Shown: piece by piece, positions 35,758-44,466 of the stretch
Layout: each line of letters starts with the position of its first letter
Position numbering within the stretch: the stretch's first letter is position 1
Origin: Chryseobacterium populi
Lineage (GTDB): Bacteria > Bacteroidota > Bacteroidia > Flavobacteriales > Weeksellaceae
Length of the DNA stretch: 64,000 nucleotides
Direction: 5' to 3'
Assembly: GCF_000282115.1 (NCBI RefSeq)
Contig: NZ_AKJY01000012.1
Coordinates: 1 to 64,000, forward strand
Position numbers and translations under genes: made by a program
The notes under the pieces: generated by a model
The model's input: only the letters and a program-made list of their open reading frames with translations
Told to the model about the DNA's origin: nothing
Database searches by the model: none

Positions 35758-35795
35758 AAAAATCGGCCATTTTCTTAAGAAAATGGCCGATTTTT
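35758..35795. terminator. Perfect 38-base palindromic terminator
   Basis: Two exact 19-base arms meeting at CTTAAG (35774-35779), with TCGGCCA/TGGCCGA inside and A/T runs outside. Ends the OstA-like transcript. Confidence 0.8.
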
Positions 35796-35982
35796 ATACA
35801 ATAAGGCTGGTGGAAGTTTATTTGTTAATGATATTCAAAAGTTTCATTTGCTGGAAAGTACGGTTAATTACGACGGAACGAATAAGGTTAATCTGAATCT
35901 TTCGGTATTTTCAGTTCAGGTTTTTATCAAGGGCGATTCTTTTATTCTATCAGGATAATTTCGGCATTTAATGAATGTTTTT
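35796..35982. other. Intergenic stretch before the class III aminotransferase
   Basis: After the palindromic terminator no gene or strong structure is visible; this segment leads into the -7 box at 35983. Confidence 0.5.
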
Positions 35983-35990
35983 TAGCTTTG
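35983..35990 (+). promoter_or_regulatory. -7 box that sets the aminotransferase start
   Basis: TAGCTTTG, an exact TAnnTTTG. It lies downstream of the possible ATG at 35975, so translation must begin later, at 36008. Confidence 0.6.
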
Positions 35991-36007
35991 CTGAAATTTT
36001 TACAGGA

Positions 36008-37189
36008 ATGGAAATGCAAAAAGATTTTTTTAGCTATCAGGCACAAACAACAAAATTTGCAGCCGGCTTTGAAGTTGATAAGGCGGTAGGAAGTTATATT
36101 TTCGGGACAGACGGGAAAAAGTACCTGGATTTTGTAGCAGGAGTTTCTGCCAATACACTGGGGCATTCTCATCCTAAAGTTGTGGAAGCGATTAAAGAGC
36201 AGGCAGATAAATATCTGCATGTAATGGTGTATGGAGAATATGCGCAGGAAAAACCGGTTGCATTATGTAAATTACTGGCAGAGGCTACTCCTGAACCATT
36301 GGAGATTACCTATCTCGTAAACAGTGGGGCCGAAGCCATTGACGGAAGTTTAAAGTTGGCCAAAAGATATACAGGAAGAGAAGAAATTATTTCGTTTAAA
36401 GACTCATACCATGGAAATACCCATGGAGCATTGAGTGTTTCCGGAAATGAATTCCACAAAAGGGAGTTTCGTCCTTTATTGCCGATGGTGAGCTTTATTG
36501 AATTCAATAATGAAAAAGACTTTGATAAAATTACAGAAAAGACGGCCTGTGTAATCCTGGAAACCATTCAGGGAGCAGCGGGATTTCTGGTGCCGGATAA
36601 TGATTATCTGATTAAATTAAAAAAGAGATGCGAGGACGTGGGAGCTCTTTTAATTCTGGATGAAATTCAACCCGGGTTTGGAAGAACAGGGAAGTTATTT
36701 TCTTTTGAGCATTATGGGGTTGTTCCTGATATTCTGGTGATGGGAAAAGGAATGGGCGGAGGAGTACCCGTTGGTGCTTTCATGAGTTCAAAAGAAATTA
36801 TGGATTCCCTGTCACATTCCCCTAAACTTGGGCATATTACCACTTTCGGAGGAAATCCGCTGATAGCAGCTTCCAGCTATGCAACACTGAAAGAAGTTCT
36901 GGAAAGTGGTTTGATGGATCTTGTAGGTGAAAAAGAAAAATTATTCAGAGAGCTTCTGGTACATCCGAAAATTAGAAATGTCAATGGGAGAGGGCTTATG
37001 CTGGCGGTAAACCTCGGCTCTCCGGAATACACTTTAGATGTCGCTAAAAAATGTATGGAAAAAGGATTGATTGTTTTCTGGCAGCTCTACAGAAATGAGT
37101 ACCTGAGAATATCACCACCATTGACAATCTCTGAAGGTGAAATCAGAGAAGGCTGCCGGATTATTCTGGATGTTTTGAATGAAAACTAA
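36008..37189 (+). CDS. Class III PLP-dependent aminotransferase
   Basis: 393-aa cytoplasmic aminotransferase of the acetylornithine/4-aminobutyrate type. Conserved parts: GHSHPKVVEAI, VNSGAEAIDGSLKLAKR, the SYHGNTHGALSVSG loop, LILDEIQPGFGRTG (PLP-binding Asp), and MGKGMGGGVPVGAF with the Schiff-base Lys. The substrate is not evident; the gene often follows an OstA-like gene in Flavobacteriia without an arginine cluster, so ornithine or an omega-amino acid are equally possible. Start 36008 is chosen from the promoter; 36014 is another in-frame ATG. Confidence 0.85.
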   Translation: MEMQKDFFSYQAQTTKFAAGFEVDKAVGSYIFGTDGKKYLDFVAGVSANTLGHSHPKVVEAIKEQADKYLHVMVYGEYAQEKPVALCKLLAEATPEPLEITYLVNSGAEAIDGSLKLAKRYTGREEIISFKDSYHGNTHGALSVSGNEFHKREFRPLLPMVSFIEFNNEKDFDKITEKTACVILETIQGAAGFLVPDNDYLIKLKKRCEDVGALLILDEIQPGFGRTGKLFSFEHYGVVPDILVMGKGMGGGVPVGAFMSSKEIMDSLSHSPKLGHITTFGGNPLIAASSYATLKEVLESGLMDLVGEKEKLFRELLVHPKIRNVNGRGLMLAVNLGSPEYTLDVAKKCMEKGLIVFWQLYRNEYLRISPPLTISEGEIREGCRIILDVLNEN

Positions 37190-37489
37190 TTAACAATTGA
37201 GGGTTTATAGTTGAGAGAGTAATTCAATGTGAATTGATAAATTATTAATTGAAAAGTGCATATAGTTTTAAAATAAAAACTTTGAACTCGGGTTCAAAAC
37301 GATCAGCTTTGTACTCTCAATCTTCAATTAAATATGCATTGCATCGTAGTTTTTCGGTTTAAAAATAACGTTTTATAGTGATTTAAAATCTCTGATAAAA
37401 ATCATGCATATTATGTAAAAAAGTAAATACAATTTTGTGTAATAAAAAAATTAATTTATATATTGCGGGACGATTAAAACAAAGATTAT
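37190..37489. other. 300-base intergenic region
   Basis: AT-rich, with partial inverted matches between TTGAGAG-type words near 37198-37215 and CTCTCAATCTTCAA near 37313-37326. No gene, tRNA or exact -7 box is seen; it probably contains the START-like promoter and the decayed end of the aminotransferase transcript. Confidence 0.4.
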
Positions 37490-37876
37490 ATGGCGAAACA
37501 TAAAGTCCATTACGAATTTCCAATGCATTGTCTTTCAGAGATTCTATATGAGTATCTGGCAACAGCAGAGGGATTATCTGAATGGTTTGCGGATGAGGTA
37601 GTAGAGAAAGGGGATGATTTCTTTTTTAGCTGGGGTGGAGGCCCTGCTGAAAAGGCCACTTTGATTAGATATAAGCCGGAAGGTTTCGTGCGTTTCAGAT
37701 GGGAAGAAGATGAAGGAACAAAAAATTTCTTTGAAATGACGATCACAATTGATGATATTACAGAAGACTTAGCTTTAAATATTACAGACTTCTGTGAAGA
37801 AGGTGATGAGGAAGAAAATGCAATGTATTGGGAAAACCTTATCGAAAATCTTAGAATAAAATTAGGTGCAGCATAG
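37490..37876 (+). CDS. START-like (SRPBCC) domain protein
   Basis: 128-aa protein with an SRPBCC/START-like fold: VHYEFPMHCLSEILYEYLAT, GLSEWFADEV, FSWGGGPAEKATLIRYKPEG, and the C-terminal helix NAMYWENLIENLRIKLG. Acidic overall. This Flavobacteriia family sits before a class IV aminotransferase homologue, as here (73 bases apart with a terminator between). A ligand-binding role is inferred from the fold only. Confidence 0.8.
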   Translation: MAKHKVHYEFPMHCLSEILYEYLATAEGLSEWFADEVVEKGDDFFFSWGGGPAEKATLIRYKPEGFVRFRWEEDEGTKNFFEMTITIDDITEDLALNITDFCEEGDEEENAMYWENLIENLRIKLGAA

Positions 37877-37903
37877 CCTGAAGTTGTATAAATGGTAAAA
37901 CTG

Positions 37904-37932
37904 ATGAACGATTTATCGTTCATTATTTTTTT
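37904..37932 (+). terminator. Terminator after the START-like gene
   Basis: 9-bp perfect stem ATGAACGAT / ATCGTTCAT, then TATTTTTTTAT. Confidence 0.7.
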
Positions 37933-37948
37933 ATAAATAAATCATACA

Positions 37949-38758
37949 TTGGAAAATCAATATTTTACTTCAAACGAATTGAATGTGAAAAACAGGGCGT
38001 TTCTTTCCGGAGACGCAGTGAAAGTTTCTTTCTTTGTGAGGGAGGGAAGGCTTATTATAGATGAAGAATGCTATTTCTTCCTGATGGCTTCTATGAGAAA
38101 GATGAGAATGAATATTCCATTGGCCTATACCCTTGAGTTTTTTCAACAGCTTTTTCAAAAAGAAGTGATTGAAGAGAAAGGAATACAGAACGGGATTATT
38201 AATTTTCAGGTGTTCAGAAATTCAGATGGGATGACCTTGGCAAAATCATCAATTTCTTACTTTTATGAAGTGGATGAAAAAGAAGACGTATTGGCTGTTC
38301 ATCAAAGGCCTCTGGAATTGGATTTGATTAAAGAAATTAATGTCAACAACAATCTGTTGAGCAATATAAGGGTTCATTGCCCTGAAAATATCTATGGCAG
38401 TATTTATGCCCAGGAAAATGACCTGGACGACGTTATTCTGCTTAACCCCAATAAGAGAATTGCCCGTTCCACTTCAGGAAATCTTTTATTTTTAGACGGA
38501 AATATCATTAAAGTGCCGAAGCATTCAGAAGGAGCTTATATCTCTCCTTTATTGGAAAATTTTGTCACTTTTTTACATAAAAATAACCTTGCGGATATCC
38601 AGGAACATGAGATTATTGCTTTCGAATCTCAGAAAGCTGAAGAAATTTTAATGGTTTCAGATGAGAAAGGCATATTTTCTGTAGGTAAAATAAGAAATAA
38701 GACTTTTGAAAGCTCCCGTTTTTTAGAAATGGTAGAAAGCTGGAAGAAAAGTTTTTAA
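37949..38758 (+). CDS. Class IV aminotransferase-like protein lacking the catalytic lysine
   Basis: 269-aa protein with the class IV (PabC/branched-chain) fold: NRAFLSGDAVKVSFFVREGR at the N-terminus and ARSTSGNLLFLDGNIIKVPK in the cofactor region. Where PabC-type enzymes have the PLP Lys (K-x-L-N-R), this sequence has NLLSNIR with S138; where they have Glu before the SNLF motif, it has R173. It is thus probably not a normal aminotransferase. Start TTG at 37949. It follows the START-like gene, a lineage-conserved pair. Confidence 0.75.
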   Translation: MENQYFTSNELNVKNRAFLSGDAVKVSFFVREGRLIIDEECYFFLMASMRKMRMNIPLAYTLEFFQQLFQKEVIEEKGIQNGIINFQVFRNSDGMTLAKSSISYFYEVDEKEDVLAVHQRPLELDLIKEINVNNNLLSNIRVHCPENIYGSIYAQENDLDDVILLNPNKRIARSTSGNLLFLDGNIIKVPKHSEGAYISPLLENFVTFLHKNNLADIQEHEIIAFESQKAEEILMVSDEKGIFSVGKIRNKTFESSRFLEMVESWKKSF

Positions 38759-38763
38759 TTGAC

Positions 38764-38810
38764 AAACCCGGTAAACAACAAAGTCCCAAAGTCCTTTACC
38801 GGGTTTTATT
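38764..38810 (+). terminator. Terminator after the class IV homologue
   Basis: AAACCCGGTAAA / TTTACCGGGTTT stem with a 19-base loop, followed by TATT. Confidence 0.65.
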
Positions 38811-38833
38811 CTGAATAGATCAGAATTTGTTTT

Positions 38834-39418
38834 TTATGGATACTCGTTGATAACCTCTACGAATTTTTGTGCAATTTCTTTTTGTCCCTTTTCACTGGAG
38901 ACATATTCTCTGTCTTTCTTATTGTTGATAAATCCAAGTTCCATTACCACTGCAGGAGATTTAGATTCTCTTAAGATATGCAGGTTACGTTCTTTGATTT
39001 CGCAAGACCCGAATTTTTTAGAAATTTTTTCTGCCAGATTCCGGGAACCATCAGTATTTTGAACGTAAATTTCCTGTCCTTCCTTAGCGGTTTCTTTTTC
39101 AGGATTACTGTTCATATGTAAGGAGATCACCAGCTCAGGATTCAGTTTATTAATCTGATTTGTTCTGTCTGTAAGAGTGGGGAAAGCATCAGAAGTTCTT
39201 GTTAAAACAATTTCATATTTTTCTTGTTTTTCATTCAACTTTTGGATTTCTTTTGCGATATTTAAAGTGATATTTTTCTCATAAATACCGCTATGATTTG
39301 CCCCCAAATCATTTCCGCCATGTCCGGCATCAATGATAATATACTTTTTGCTGATCGGGGTAAAGGATAAAAATGCTGTCGAAAAGAGAGATAAAGCAAG
39401 TAGTTTAATTCCTTTCAT
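38834..39418 (-). CDS. N-acetylmuramoyl-L-alanine amidase (Amidase_3)
   Basis: 194-aa exported zinc amidase with a signal peptide (MKGIKLLALSLFSTAFLSFT). The catalytic domain shows IIDAGHGGNDLGA (first zinc His), YEKNITLNIAKEI (Glu), LVISLHMNSNPEKE (second His) and VVMELGFINNKKD (catalytic Glu), the AmiC-like set. It cleaves between MurNAc and the stem peptide during cell separation. It is short, with no extra cell-wall-binding domain. Confidence 0.88.
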   Translation of the reverse strand: MKGIKLLALSLFSTAFLSFTPISKKYIIIDAGHGGNDLGANHSGIYEKNITLNIAKEIQKLNEKQEKYEIVLTRTSDAFPTLTDRTNQINKLNPELVISLHMNSNPEKETAKEGQEIYVQNTDGSRNLAEKISKKFGSCEIKERNLHILRESKSPAVVMELGFINNKKDREYVSSEKGQKEIAQKFVEVINEYP

Positions 39419-39527
39419 TTCAATGATTTTTGGTTTCTCAAAGAACGGAATTTCTTTCTTAAAAATTGGTTAAGGGAAGCTTAAAATTTGTTAATTTTTT
39501 AAATCACTTAAATTTGAAAAGGTGATA

Positions 39528-40076
39528 CTAGTTTAGAGAAATGTCTTTAGGAGAATTGGCCCACAATAAATATTCGCCACCCAGATTCTGCATAATAGAT
39601 TTCCAGAGGGTCTGATCATTCGGAAGGGTGTAATCTAAATTGTAAATATCCACTACTGTCCACATTTTTTTCTGAATCTCACGGTCCAGCTGTGATGCAG
39701 ACCATCCTGAATATCCTGAAAATATTTTAACATCGTTAATGCTTAGCTCTCCACTGAGAACGGAACTGATTATATTTTCAATATCTTCAGTCAGATAAAA
39801 TTCATCAGTAATCTCTGTGTAGATTTCAGTAACTTTCTTTCCCTTTACAATAAAGAATACCTTATCGTTTTCTACAGGGCCCCCGTCATATACCTCAATT
39901 TTAAAGTCAAAAAAGCTTTTGAACTTAGTACTCATCTGACTGTTTTTCTTGTTTAATATCAACCCAAATGCACCGCTTTCATCGTGTTCAATAATAAGCA
40001 CTACTGATCTGGAAAAAATATCACCGGAAATATCAGGGGTGGAAATTAATATTTTACCTTTGTATGAGTAATTCAT
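39528..40076 (-). CDS. YqgE/AlgH family protein
   Basis: 182-aa protein. MNYSYKGKILISTPDISGDI, then RSVVLIIEHDESGAFGLILN, YDGGPVENDKVFFIV, and VKIFSGYSGWSASQLDREI match the UPF0301 YqgE/AlgH family, whose function is not firmly known. A longer frame starting at 40169 would overlap pdxH by 69 bases; the ATG at 40076 fits the family start and avoids overlap. It is divergent from pdxH, with only 24 bases between starts, so the promoters overlap. Confidence 0.85.
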   Translation of the reverse strand: MNYSYKGKILISTPDISGDIFSRSVVLIIEHDESGAFGLILNKKNSQMSTKFKSFFDFKIEVYDGGPVENDKVFFIVKGKKVTEIYTEITDEFYLTEDIENIISSVLSGELSINDVKIFSGYSGWSASQLDREIQKKMWTVVDIYNLDYTLPNDQTLWKSIMQNLGGEYLLWANSPKDISLN

Positions 40077-40100
40077 ACTCAAATTTAATAAAAAATATTT

Positions 40101-40742
40101 ATGGAAAACCTTCATGATAAAAGAAAAGTCTATGACAAATCCCAACTTATTGAAAGTGAGATAAAACAAAATCCCATTGAGCAGTTCAGGGATTGGTTTC
40201 TTGAAGCATCGGAAAATTCAAGTATTTCGGAAGCCAATGCAATGGCACTTTCTACCGTAGAAGATGACGGCTGTCCAAGGACCAGGATGGTTTTATTAAA
40301 GGCCTATACACATGAAGGATTTATTTTTTATACCAATTACGAGAGTAAAAAAGGAAGGGCAATAGAGAAAAGCCATAAGGCCTGCCTTCATTTCTTCTGG
40401 CCCAGCCTGGAAAGACAGGTTATTATAAAAGCCGATCTCGAAAAGGTTGCCGAAAATCTTAGTGACGGATATTTTCATTCGCGGCCAAAAGGAAGCCAGC
40501 TTGGTGCTGCTGTTTCTCCACAAAGTCAGGTGATTCCGAATAGAGAATTCCTGGAAGAAAAGCTTAAAAAACTTGAAAAGCAATATGAAAATACCGAAGT
40601 GCCAAGACCTGAAAATTGGGGTGGTTATTTAGCCAGACCCTATGAAATTGAATTCTGGCAGGGCAGACCAAACCGCTTACATGACAGAATTATTTACGAA
40701 TTGGAAGATCTGGACTGGAAAATCTCCCGCTTAGCTCCGTAG
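40101..40742 (+). CDS. pdxH: Pyridoxamine 5'-phosphate oxidase
   Basis: 213-aa FMN enzyme that oxidises pyridoxine/pyridoxamine phosphate to PLP. Markers: NAMALSTVEDDGCPRTRMVL (FMN phosphate site), FYTNYESKKGRAIEKS, ACLHFFWPSLERQVIIK, the substrate loop SHFRPKGSQLGA-like segment, and the C-terminal WGGYLARPYEIEFWQGRPNR with RLHDRI. Full length. Divergent from yqgE; followed by a three-copy repeat and HU on the opposite strand. Confidence 0.92.
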   Translation: MENLHDKRKVYDKSQLIESEIKQNPIEQFRDWFLEASENSSISEANAMALSTVEDDGCPRTRMVLLKAYTHEGFIFYTNYESKKGRAIEKSHKACLHFFWPSLERQVIIKADLEKVAENLSDGYFHSRPKGSQLGAAVSPQSQVIPNREFLEEKLKKLEKQYENTEVPRPENWGGYLARPYEIEFWQGRPNRLHDRIIYELEDLDWKISRLAP

Positions 40743-40751
40743 AATTGGAAT

Positions 40752-40903
40752 GTGGCTTCGAGTGCCTCAGCCACCGTTGTGTTGAAGGTATTGCTTACAA
40801 AATACAAAAAATTGGTGGCTGAGGCTCTCAAAGTCACCACTGTGTAAGTAATCGGTTGTGAAAAATATAACAAAAATTGGTGGCTGAGGCACTCGAAGCC
40901 ACC
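40752..40903. repeat. REP-like hairpin element, three copies
   Basis: A 25-base unit GGTGGCTGAGGCACTCGA plus AGCCACC, itself an imperfect hairpin (GGTGGCTGAG / CTC-bulge-AGCCACC), appears at 40814-40838 and 40879-40903 and inverted at 40752-40775. It lies between convergent pdxH and HU. Confidence 0.8.
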
Positions 40904-40913
40904 AATTTTTTCC

Positions 40914-40944
40914 AATAAAAAAACCTCATCAATTGATGAGGTTT
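40914..40944 (-). terminator. Terminator of the HU gene
   Basis: AAACCTCATC / GATGAGGTTT stem with an AATT loop; on the minus strand it is followed by TTTTTTATT. Confidence 0.75.
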
Positions 40945-40965
40945 GAATTTTTTTAATCTGAATGA

Positions 40966-41256
40966 TTATTTTTTCTTAGCACCGGAAACTGCATTTGATA
41001 AATCAGCACCAGCCTTGAATTTAGCAACTTTTTTAGCAGCAATTTTGATTGGTTTTTTAGTTGCAGGGTTAATACCTTGTCTAGCTGCTCTCTCAGCTAC
41101 TGAGAAAGTACCGAATCCTACTAAAGAAACTTTTCCATCTTTTTTCTTTAAAGTAGAAGTTACGTTAGAGATAAAAGATTCTAGAGCAGACTTAGCTGCA
41201 ACTTTAGTGATTCCTGCATCTTTTGCGATTGCGTCGATTAATTCAGACTTGTTCAT
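40966..41256 (-). CDS. HU family DNA-binding protein
   Basis: 96-aa histone-like protein. MNKSELIDAIAKDAGITKVA and the beta-arm region VGFGTFSVAERAARQGINPA with RQGINP fit HU/IHF subunits. The C-terminus carries a short Lys/Ala tail (FKAGADLSNAVSGAKKK). It compacts and bends DNA. Strong codon bias and an upstream -7 box on the minus strand agree with high expression. Confidence 0.92.
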   Translation of the reverse strand: MNKSELIDAIAKDAGITKVAAKSALESFISNVTSTLKKKDGKVSLVGFGTFSVAERAARQGINPATKKPIKIAAKKVAKFKAGADLSNAVSGAKKK

Positions 41257-41290
41257 AATTTTTAATATTAAAGTTGGTTCGTAATTATAG

Positions 41291-41298
41291 CAAATATA
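41291..41298 (-). promoter_or_regulatory. -7 box for HU
   Basis: Minus strand TATATTTG, an exact TAnnTTTG, about 35 bases before the start. Confidence 0.55.
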
Positions 41299-41643
41299 AT
41301 ACTATTTTCTAATTGTGCAATTATTTTATTAAAACTTGTGCAATTTTTTTGATTTTTAATGAAAAAGATTAAAATATGATAATTTGGGTTTTCACGAAAA
41401 ATCTACGTTATCCGTCACTAAAATCATGCCAAATGCTTATGTGTATTGACTTTAGCATAAAATTAATATTGTTTTTTGTATTTATTAAATCTTGAATTTT
41501 GTATAAACTATTAATGCTTTTGCCGATATGATTGTAGATTCTGTAAGTAAAATCCCGATATTTTAATTTTTATAAAATTAAATAACTGGCTGTCTGGGAC
41601 TTTTAAAATAAGTGCAAAACGTCTTTTTATTAATTTTTATTAA

Positions 41644-41651
41644 TAAATTTG
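41644..41651 (+). promoter_or_regulatory. -7 box for panD
   Basis: TAAATTTG ends 4 bases before the ATG at 41656. Confidence 0.6.
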
Positions 41652-41655
41652 CAGC

Positions 41656-42006
41656 ATGTTAATAGAAGTTTTCAAATCTAAGATTCACAGGGTAAGAGTT
41701 ACAGCCTCGGACCTTAATTATATTGGAAGTATTACGATAGATGAAGACCTTATAGAAGCTGCAGGACTAGTAGTAGGTGAAAGGGTGTATATCGTTAATG
41801 TGAATAATGGGGAGCGTTTCGATACTTACATTATCAAAGGTAAGAGAAAGTCCGGAGAAGTTTGCCTGAATGGCCCTGCCGCAAGGAAAGTGCAGAAAGA
41901 TGATGTCATTATTATTATTGCCTATGCGCAGATGACTCCTGAAGAAGCAAAAACATTCCAGCCGAAAATTGTTTTCCCGGATGAAAAGACAAACCTTCTT
42001 ACCTGA
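41656..42006 (+). CDS. panD: Aspartate 1-decarboxylase
   Basis: 116-aa pyruvoyl-dependent decarboxylase that makes beta-alanine for pantothenate. The self-cleavage site is the Gly-Ser in YIGSITID near residues 23-30; [20 protein letters not shown] and [20 protein letters not shown] complete the signature. Followed 3 bases later by a membrane gene, so the two are cotranscribed. Confidence 0.92.
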   Translation: MLIEVFKSKIHRVRVTASDLNYIGSITIDEDLIEAAGLVVGERVYIVNVNNGERFDTYIIKGKRKSGEVCLNGPAARKVQKDDVIIIIAYAQMTPEEAKTFQPKIVFPDEKTNLLT

Positions 42007-42009
42007 TTC

Positions 42010-43038
42010 ATGGAGAAAAAATCAACTAATCCCATAAGATCAGTAATTACAATTGTAATTTCGCTTGCTTTTGCAGGCTTTTTTTTGTGGCTGGCATTAA
42101 GAGGGCTCGATTTTAAAGTCATACAGAAATCACTCGCCAAAGCAAATTATCTTTGGGTTTTGTTTGCTGCTGTATTTGGAATCCTGGCATATTGGTTTCG
42201 TGCGATCCGCTGGAATCTTCTTCTGGAACCCATGGGACACCAGATCTCCAATTCCAACTCATTATGGTCTATCTCGTTCGGTTACCTGATGAATCTTACC
42301 ATTCCGAGAAGTGGTGAGGTGGCAAGAGCAACAGCGTTATATGGTGTTGAGAAAGTTCCGGTAGATAAATCTTTTGGAACTATTATTTTGGAAAGAGTAG
42401 TAGATCTGGTTTGTATGATGGGATTTTTAGGTTTAACTCTGATATTTAAATACAAGGCGATCTTATCTTTCTATGAAAATTCAGGAGTCGATATCAACCC
42501 GAATAAAATTCTGATCGTTCTTTTGATATTGGTGGCAGGAACCGTTTTATTCTTTACACTCAAAAAGAAATTGGCAGCCATTCCTGTTTTAGGAAAGATT
42601 ATCGGTTTTATAGATGGGATTTTTCAGGGATTAACTTCAATTTTTAAACTGAAACAGAAAAGTAAATTCATTCTTTATACATTAGGAATCTGGATATCTT
42701 ACTATTTTGCTGCCTATCTTGTATGTTTTGCTCTTCCCGAAACTTCAGATTTTACCATTGCTGACGGTTTCTTCATTATTGTAGTGGGAACTCTTGGAAT
42801 GATTATTCCGGCAAGTGGTGGAATCGGTGCTTTCAACCTTGCGATGAAATTCGGTTTTATGGCTTTGTTTATATCTATGGGAAAAAGTGCGGAACTGGGA
42901 GGCGAAATGGGACTTACTTATTCTTTTATTTCCTTACCGCTACAGATTACAATTATGCTGGTGATGGGATTGATTTCCATTCCTATGCTGGCAAAAGCAA
43001 GAAATAAAGTGGTTTCTGAACTGGAAATTAAAGGCTGA
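42010..43038 (+). CDS. Lysylphosphatidylglycerol synthase-like flippase membrane protein
   Basis: 342-aa integral membrane protein with about eight helices, of the UPF0104/LPG-synthase TM family (YWFRAIRWNLLLEPMG, FGYLMNLTIPRSGEVARAT, GTLGMIIPASGGIGAFNLAM). It lacks the synthase catalytic domain, so it more likely moves or scrambles a lipid than makes lysyl-PG. Cotranscribed with panD. Confidence 0.8.
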   Translation: MEKKSTNPIRSVITIVISLAFAGFFLWLALRGLDFKVIQKSLAKANYLWVLFAAVFGILAYWFRAIRWNLLLEPMGHQISNSNSLWSISFGYLMNLTIPRSGEVARATALYGVEKVPVDKSFGTIILERVVDLVCMMGFLGLTLIFKYKAILSFYENSGVDINPNKILIVLLILVAGTVLFFTLKKKLAAIPVLGKIIGFIDGIFQGLTSIFKLKQKSKFILYTLGIWISYYFAAYLVCFALPETSDFTIADGFFIIVVGTLGMIIPASGGIGAFNLAMKFGFMALFISMGKSAELGGEMGLTYSFISLPLQITIMLVMGLISIPMLAKARNKVVSELEIKG

Positions 43039-43068
43039 TTTTTTTAATCATATTTTTTAAATATACAG

Positions 43069-43100
43069 ATCCGGTCATTATATCTGACCGGATTTTTTTA
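43069..43100 (+). terminator. Terminator after the panD operon
   Basis: ATCCGGTCA / TGACCGGAT stem with a 7-base loop, then TTTTTT. Confidence 0.8.
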
Positions 43101-43187
43101 GCTTGATATTGGGATAATTTAACGTCAAATATATTTGGAAAATTTCCTAATCATCGCTACCTTAGATGAAACAACAGATTTATTATT

Positions 43188-43763
43188 ATGGCAATTAATT
43201 TACAGAAAGGACAAAGAATAGATTTAGGATTTACAAAAATGACCATAGGTTTGGGATGGGATCCGAATGAAGGAAGAGGGTATGATTTTGACCTTGATGC
43301 TTCAGCAATCATGATTGATGCTGACAGAAAATTGGTGAGCGAAGAATATTTTATTTTTTATAATAATTTGAATTCTCCGGATGGAGCTTTAAGCCATACA
43401 GGAGATGACCCCAGCGGAAAAAACAGTGATGGTGACGATGATGAATCGATTATCATTGACCTGGAAAAAGTAGACAGCAGAGTAGAAGAAATTCTTTTTG
43501 TGGTGACCATAGAAGATTTTGAAAGAAGAAAACAAAATTTCGGACAGGTACGGAATTCTTACATAAGAATTATCGATAATATCAGCAATCAGGAAATCGC
43601 AAAATATGAGCTTGATGAAGACTTTTCCATCGAAACGGGAGTGGAATTCGGGAGACTGTACAAACGTGGTGGAAGCTGGAAGTTTGAGGCTTCAGGGATC
43701 GGATACAGAGCCGATCTGGCTTTCTTTTTAGAAAAATATTATAAAGGGCAAATCATCAAATAG
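43188..43763 (+). CDS. TerD family protein
   Basis: 191-aa member of the TerD (tellurium resistance/stress) family. The calcium-binding pattern is visible in GLGWDPNEGRGYDFDLDASA and in GDDPSGKNSDGDDDESIIID. Family proteins bind Ca2+ and appear in phage, toxin and stress-response loci. It is followed 2 bases later by a paralogue with the same opening residues MAINLQKGQ, a tandem duplication. Confidence 0.85.
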   Translation: MAINLQKGQRIDLGFTKMTIGLGWDPNEGRGYDFDLDASAIMIDADRKLVSEEYFIFYNNLNSPDGALSHTGDDPSGKNSDGDDDESIIIDLEKVDSRVEEILFVVTIEDFERRKQNFGQVRNSYIRIIDNISNQEIAKYELDEDFSIETGVEFGRLYKRGGSWKFEASGIGYRADLAFFLEKYYKGQIIK

Positions 43764-43765
43764 AT

Positions 43766-44434
43766 ATGGCTATTAATTTACAGAAAGGTCAGACGATTAA
43801 CCTGAGGAAAAATGACCGCGGAGAAGATGTTTATGATCTTTCCACTGTTACCATAGGTTTGGGATGGGATGTGCGTAAGCAAGGCGGGTTTTTCAGTAAT
43901 CTATTCAATAAAGAAGCAGAATATGATCTGGATGCTGTTGCATTTCTTCTGGATAGCAATGGAAAAGTTGCCAATATGGGAAGCACTGTACAGAGAGCTA
44001 ACGGAAAGCAGATTGTGCTCTATGGCGGAGATGTTATTTATTTCAATTCTATGCGGCATCCGAGTGGACAAATCTGGCTGACCGGTGATAACAGAACCGG
44101 AGAAGGCGATGGAGACGATGAGCAGATCATTGTGAAATTAGATAAGCTCGACCAGCGTTATCAGAAAATTATATTTGTAGTCTCTATTTATCAGGGAAAT
44201 ACCAACAGGCAACATTTTGGAATGATTGAGAATGCATTTATCAGAGCTGTAGATGCAAGAGGAAAAGAAATCACAAAATTCAGCCTTTCCGGTGATGAAA
44301 GCCTGAATGGAATGTGTTCCATGGTTTTTGCAGAAGCTTACCGGCACAATGGTGACTGGAAATTCAGAGCGATAGGAGAACCTTACAGAACAGATAATTT
44401 TATAGAGGTTCTTGTACCTTATACCTACAGATAA
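43766..44434 (+). CDS. TerD family protein, second paralogue
   Basis: 222-aa TerD protein, longer than its neighbour through an insertion after the first strand (KQGGFFSNLFNKEAEYDLDA). Ca2+ motifs are in EYDLDAVAFLLDSNGK and TGDNRTGEGDGDDEQIIV. It shares the opening codons of the first copy almost base for base. No TerB/TerC/TerZ genes accompany it, so it is a two-gene mini-locus. Confidence 0.85.
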   Translation: MAINLQKGQTINLRKNDRGEDVYDLSTVTIGLGWDVRKQGGFFSNLFNKEAEYDLDAVAFLLDSNGKVANMGSTVQRANGKQIVLYGGDVIYFNSMRHPSGQIWLTGDNRTGEGDGDDEQIIVKLDKLDQRYQKIIFVVSIYQGNTNRQHFGMIENAFIRAVDARGKEITKFSLSGDESLNGMCSMVFAEAYRHNGDWKFRAIGEPYRTDNFIEVLVPYTYR

Positions 44435-44438
44435 TAAG

Positions 44439-44466
44439 AAAGTATGCAGTTTCGCATACTTTTTTC
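44439..44466 (+). terminator. Terminator of the TerD pair
   Basis: AAAGTATGC / GCATACTTT stem with an AGTTTC loop and a T-run. Confidence 0.75.

Larger units (their letters stand above)
41257..41655. other. 399-base divergent intergenic region
   Basis: Contains the HU -7 box (41291-41298) and the panD -7 box (41644-41651). The AT-rich middle shows no gene or strong hairpin. Confidence 0.5.

Noticed and set aside
40091..40169. Longer YqgE start at 40169
   Set aside because: It would overlap the pdxH coding frame; the family start is at 40076.
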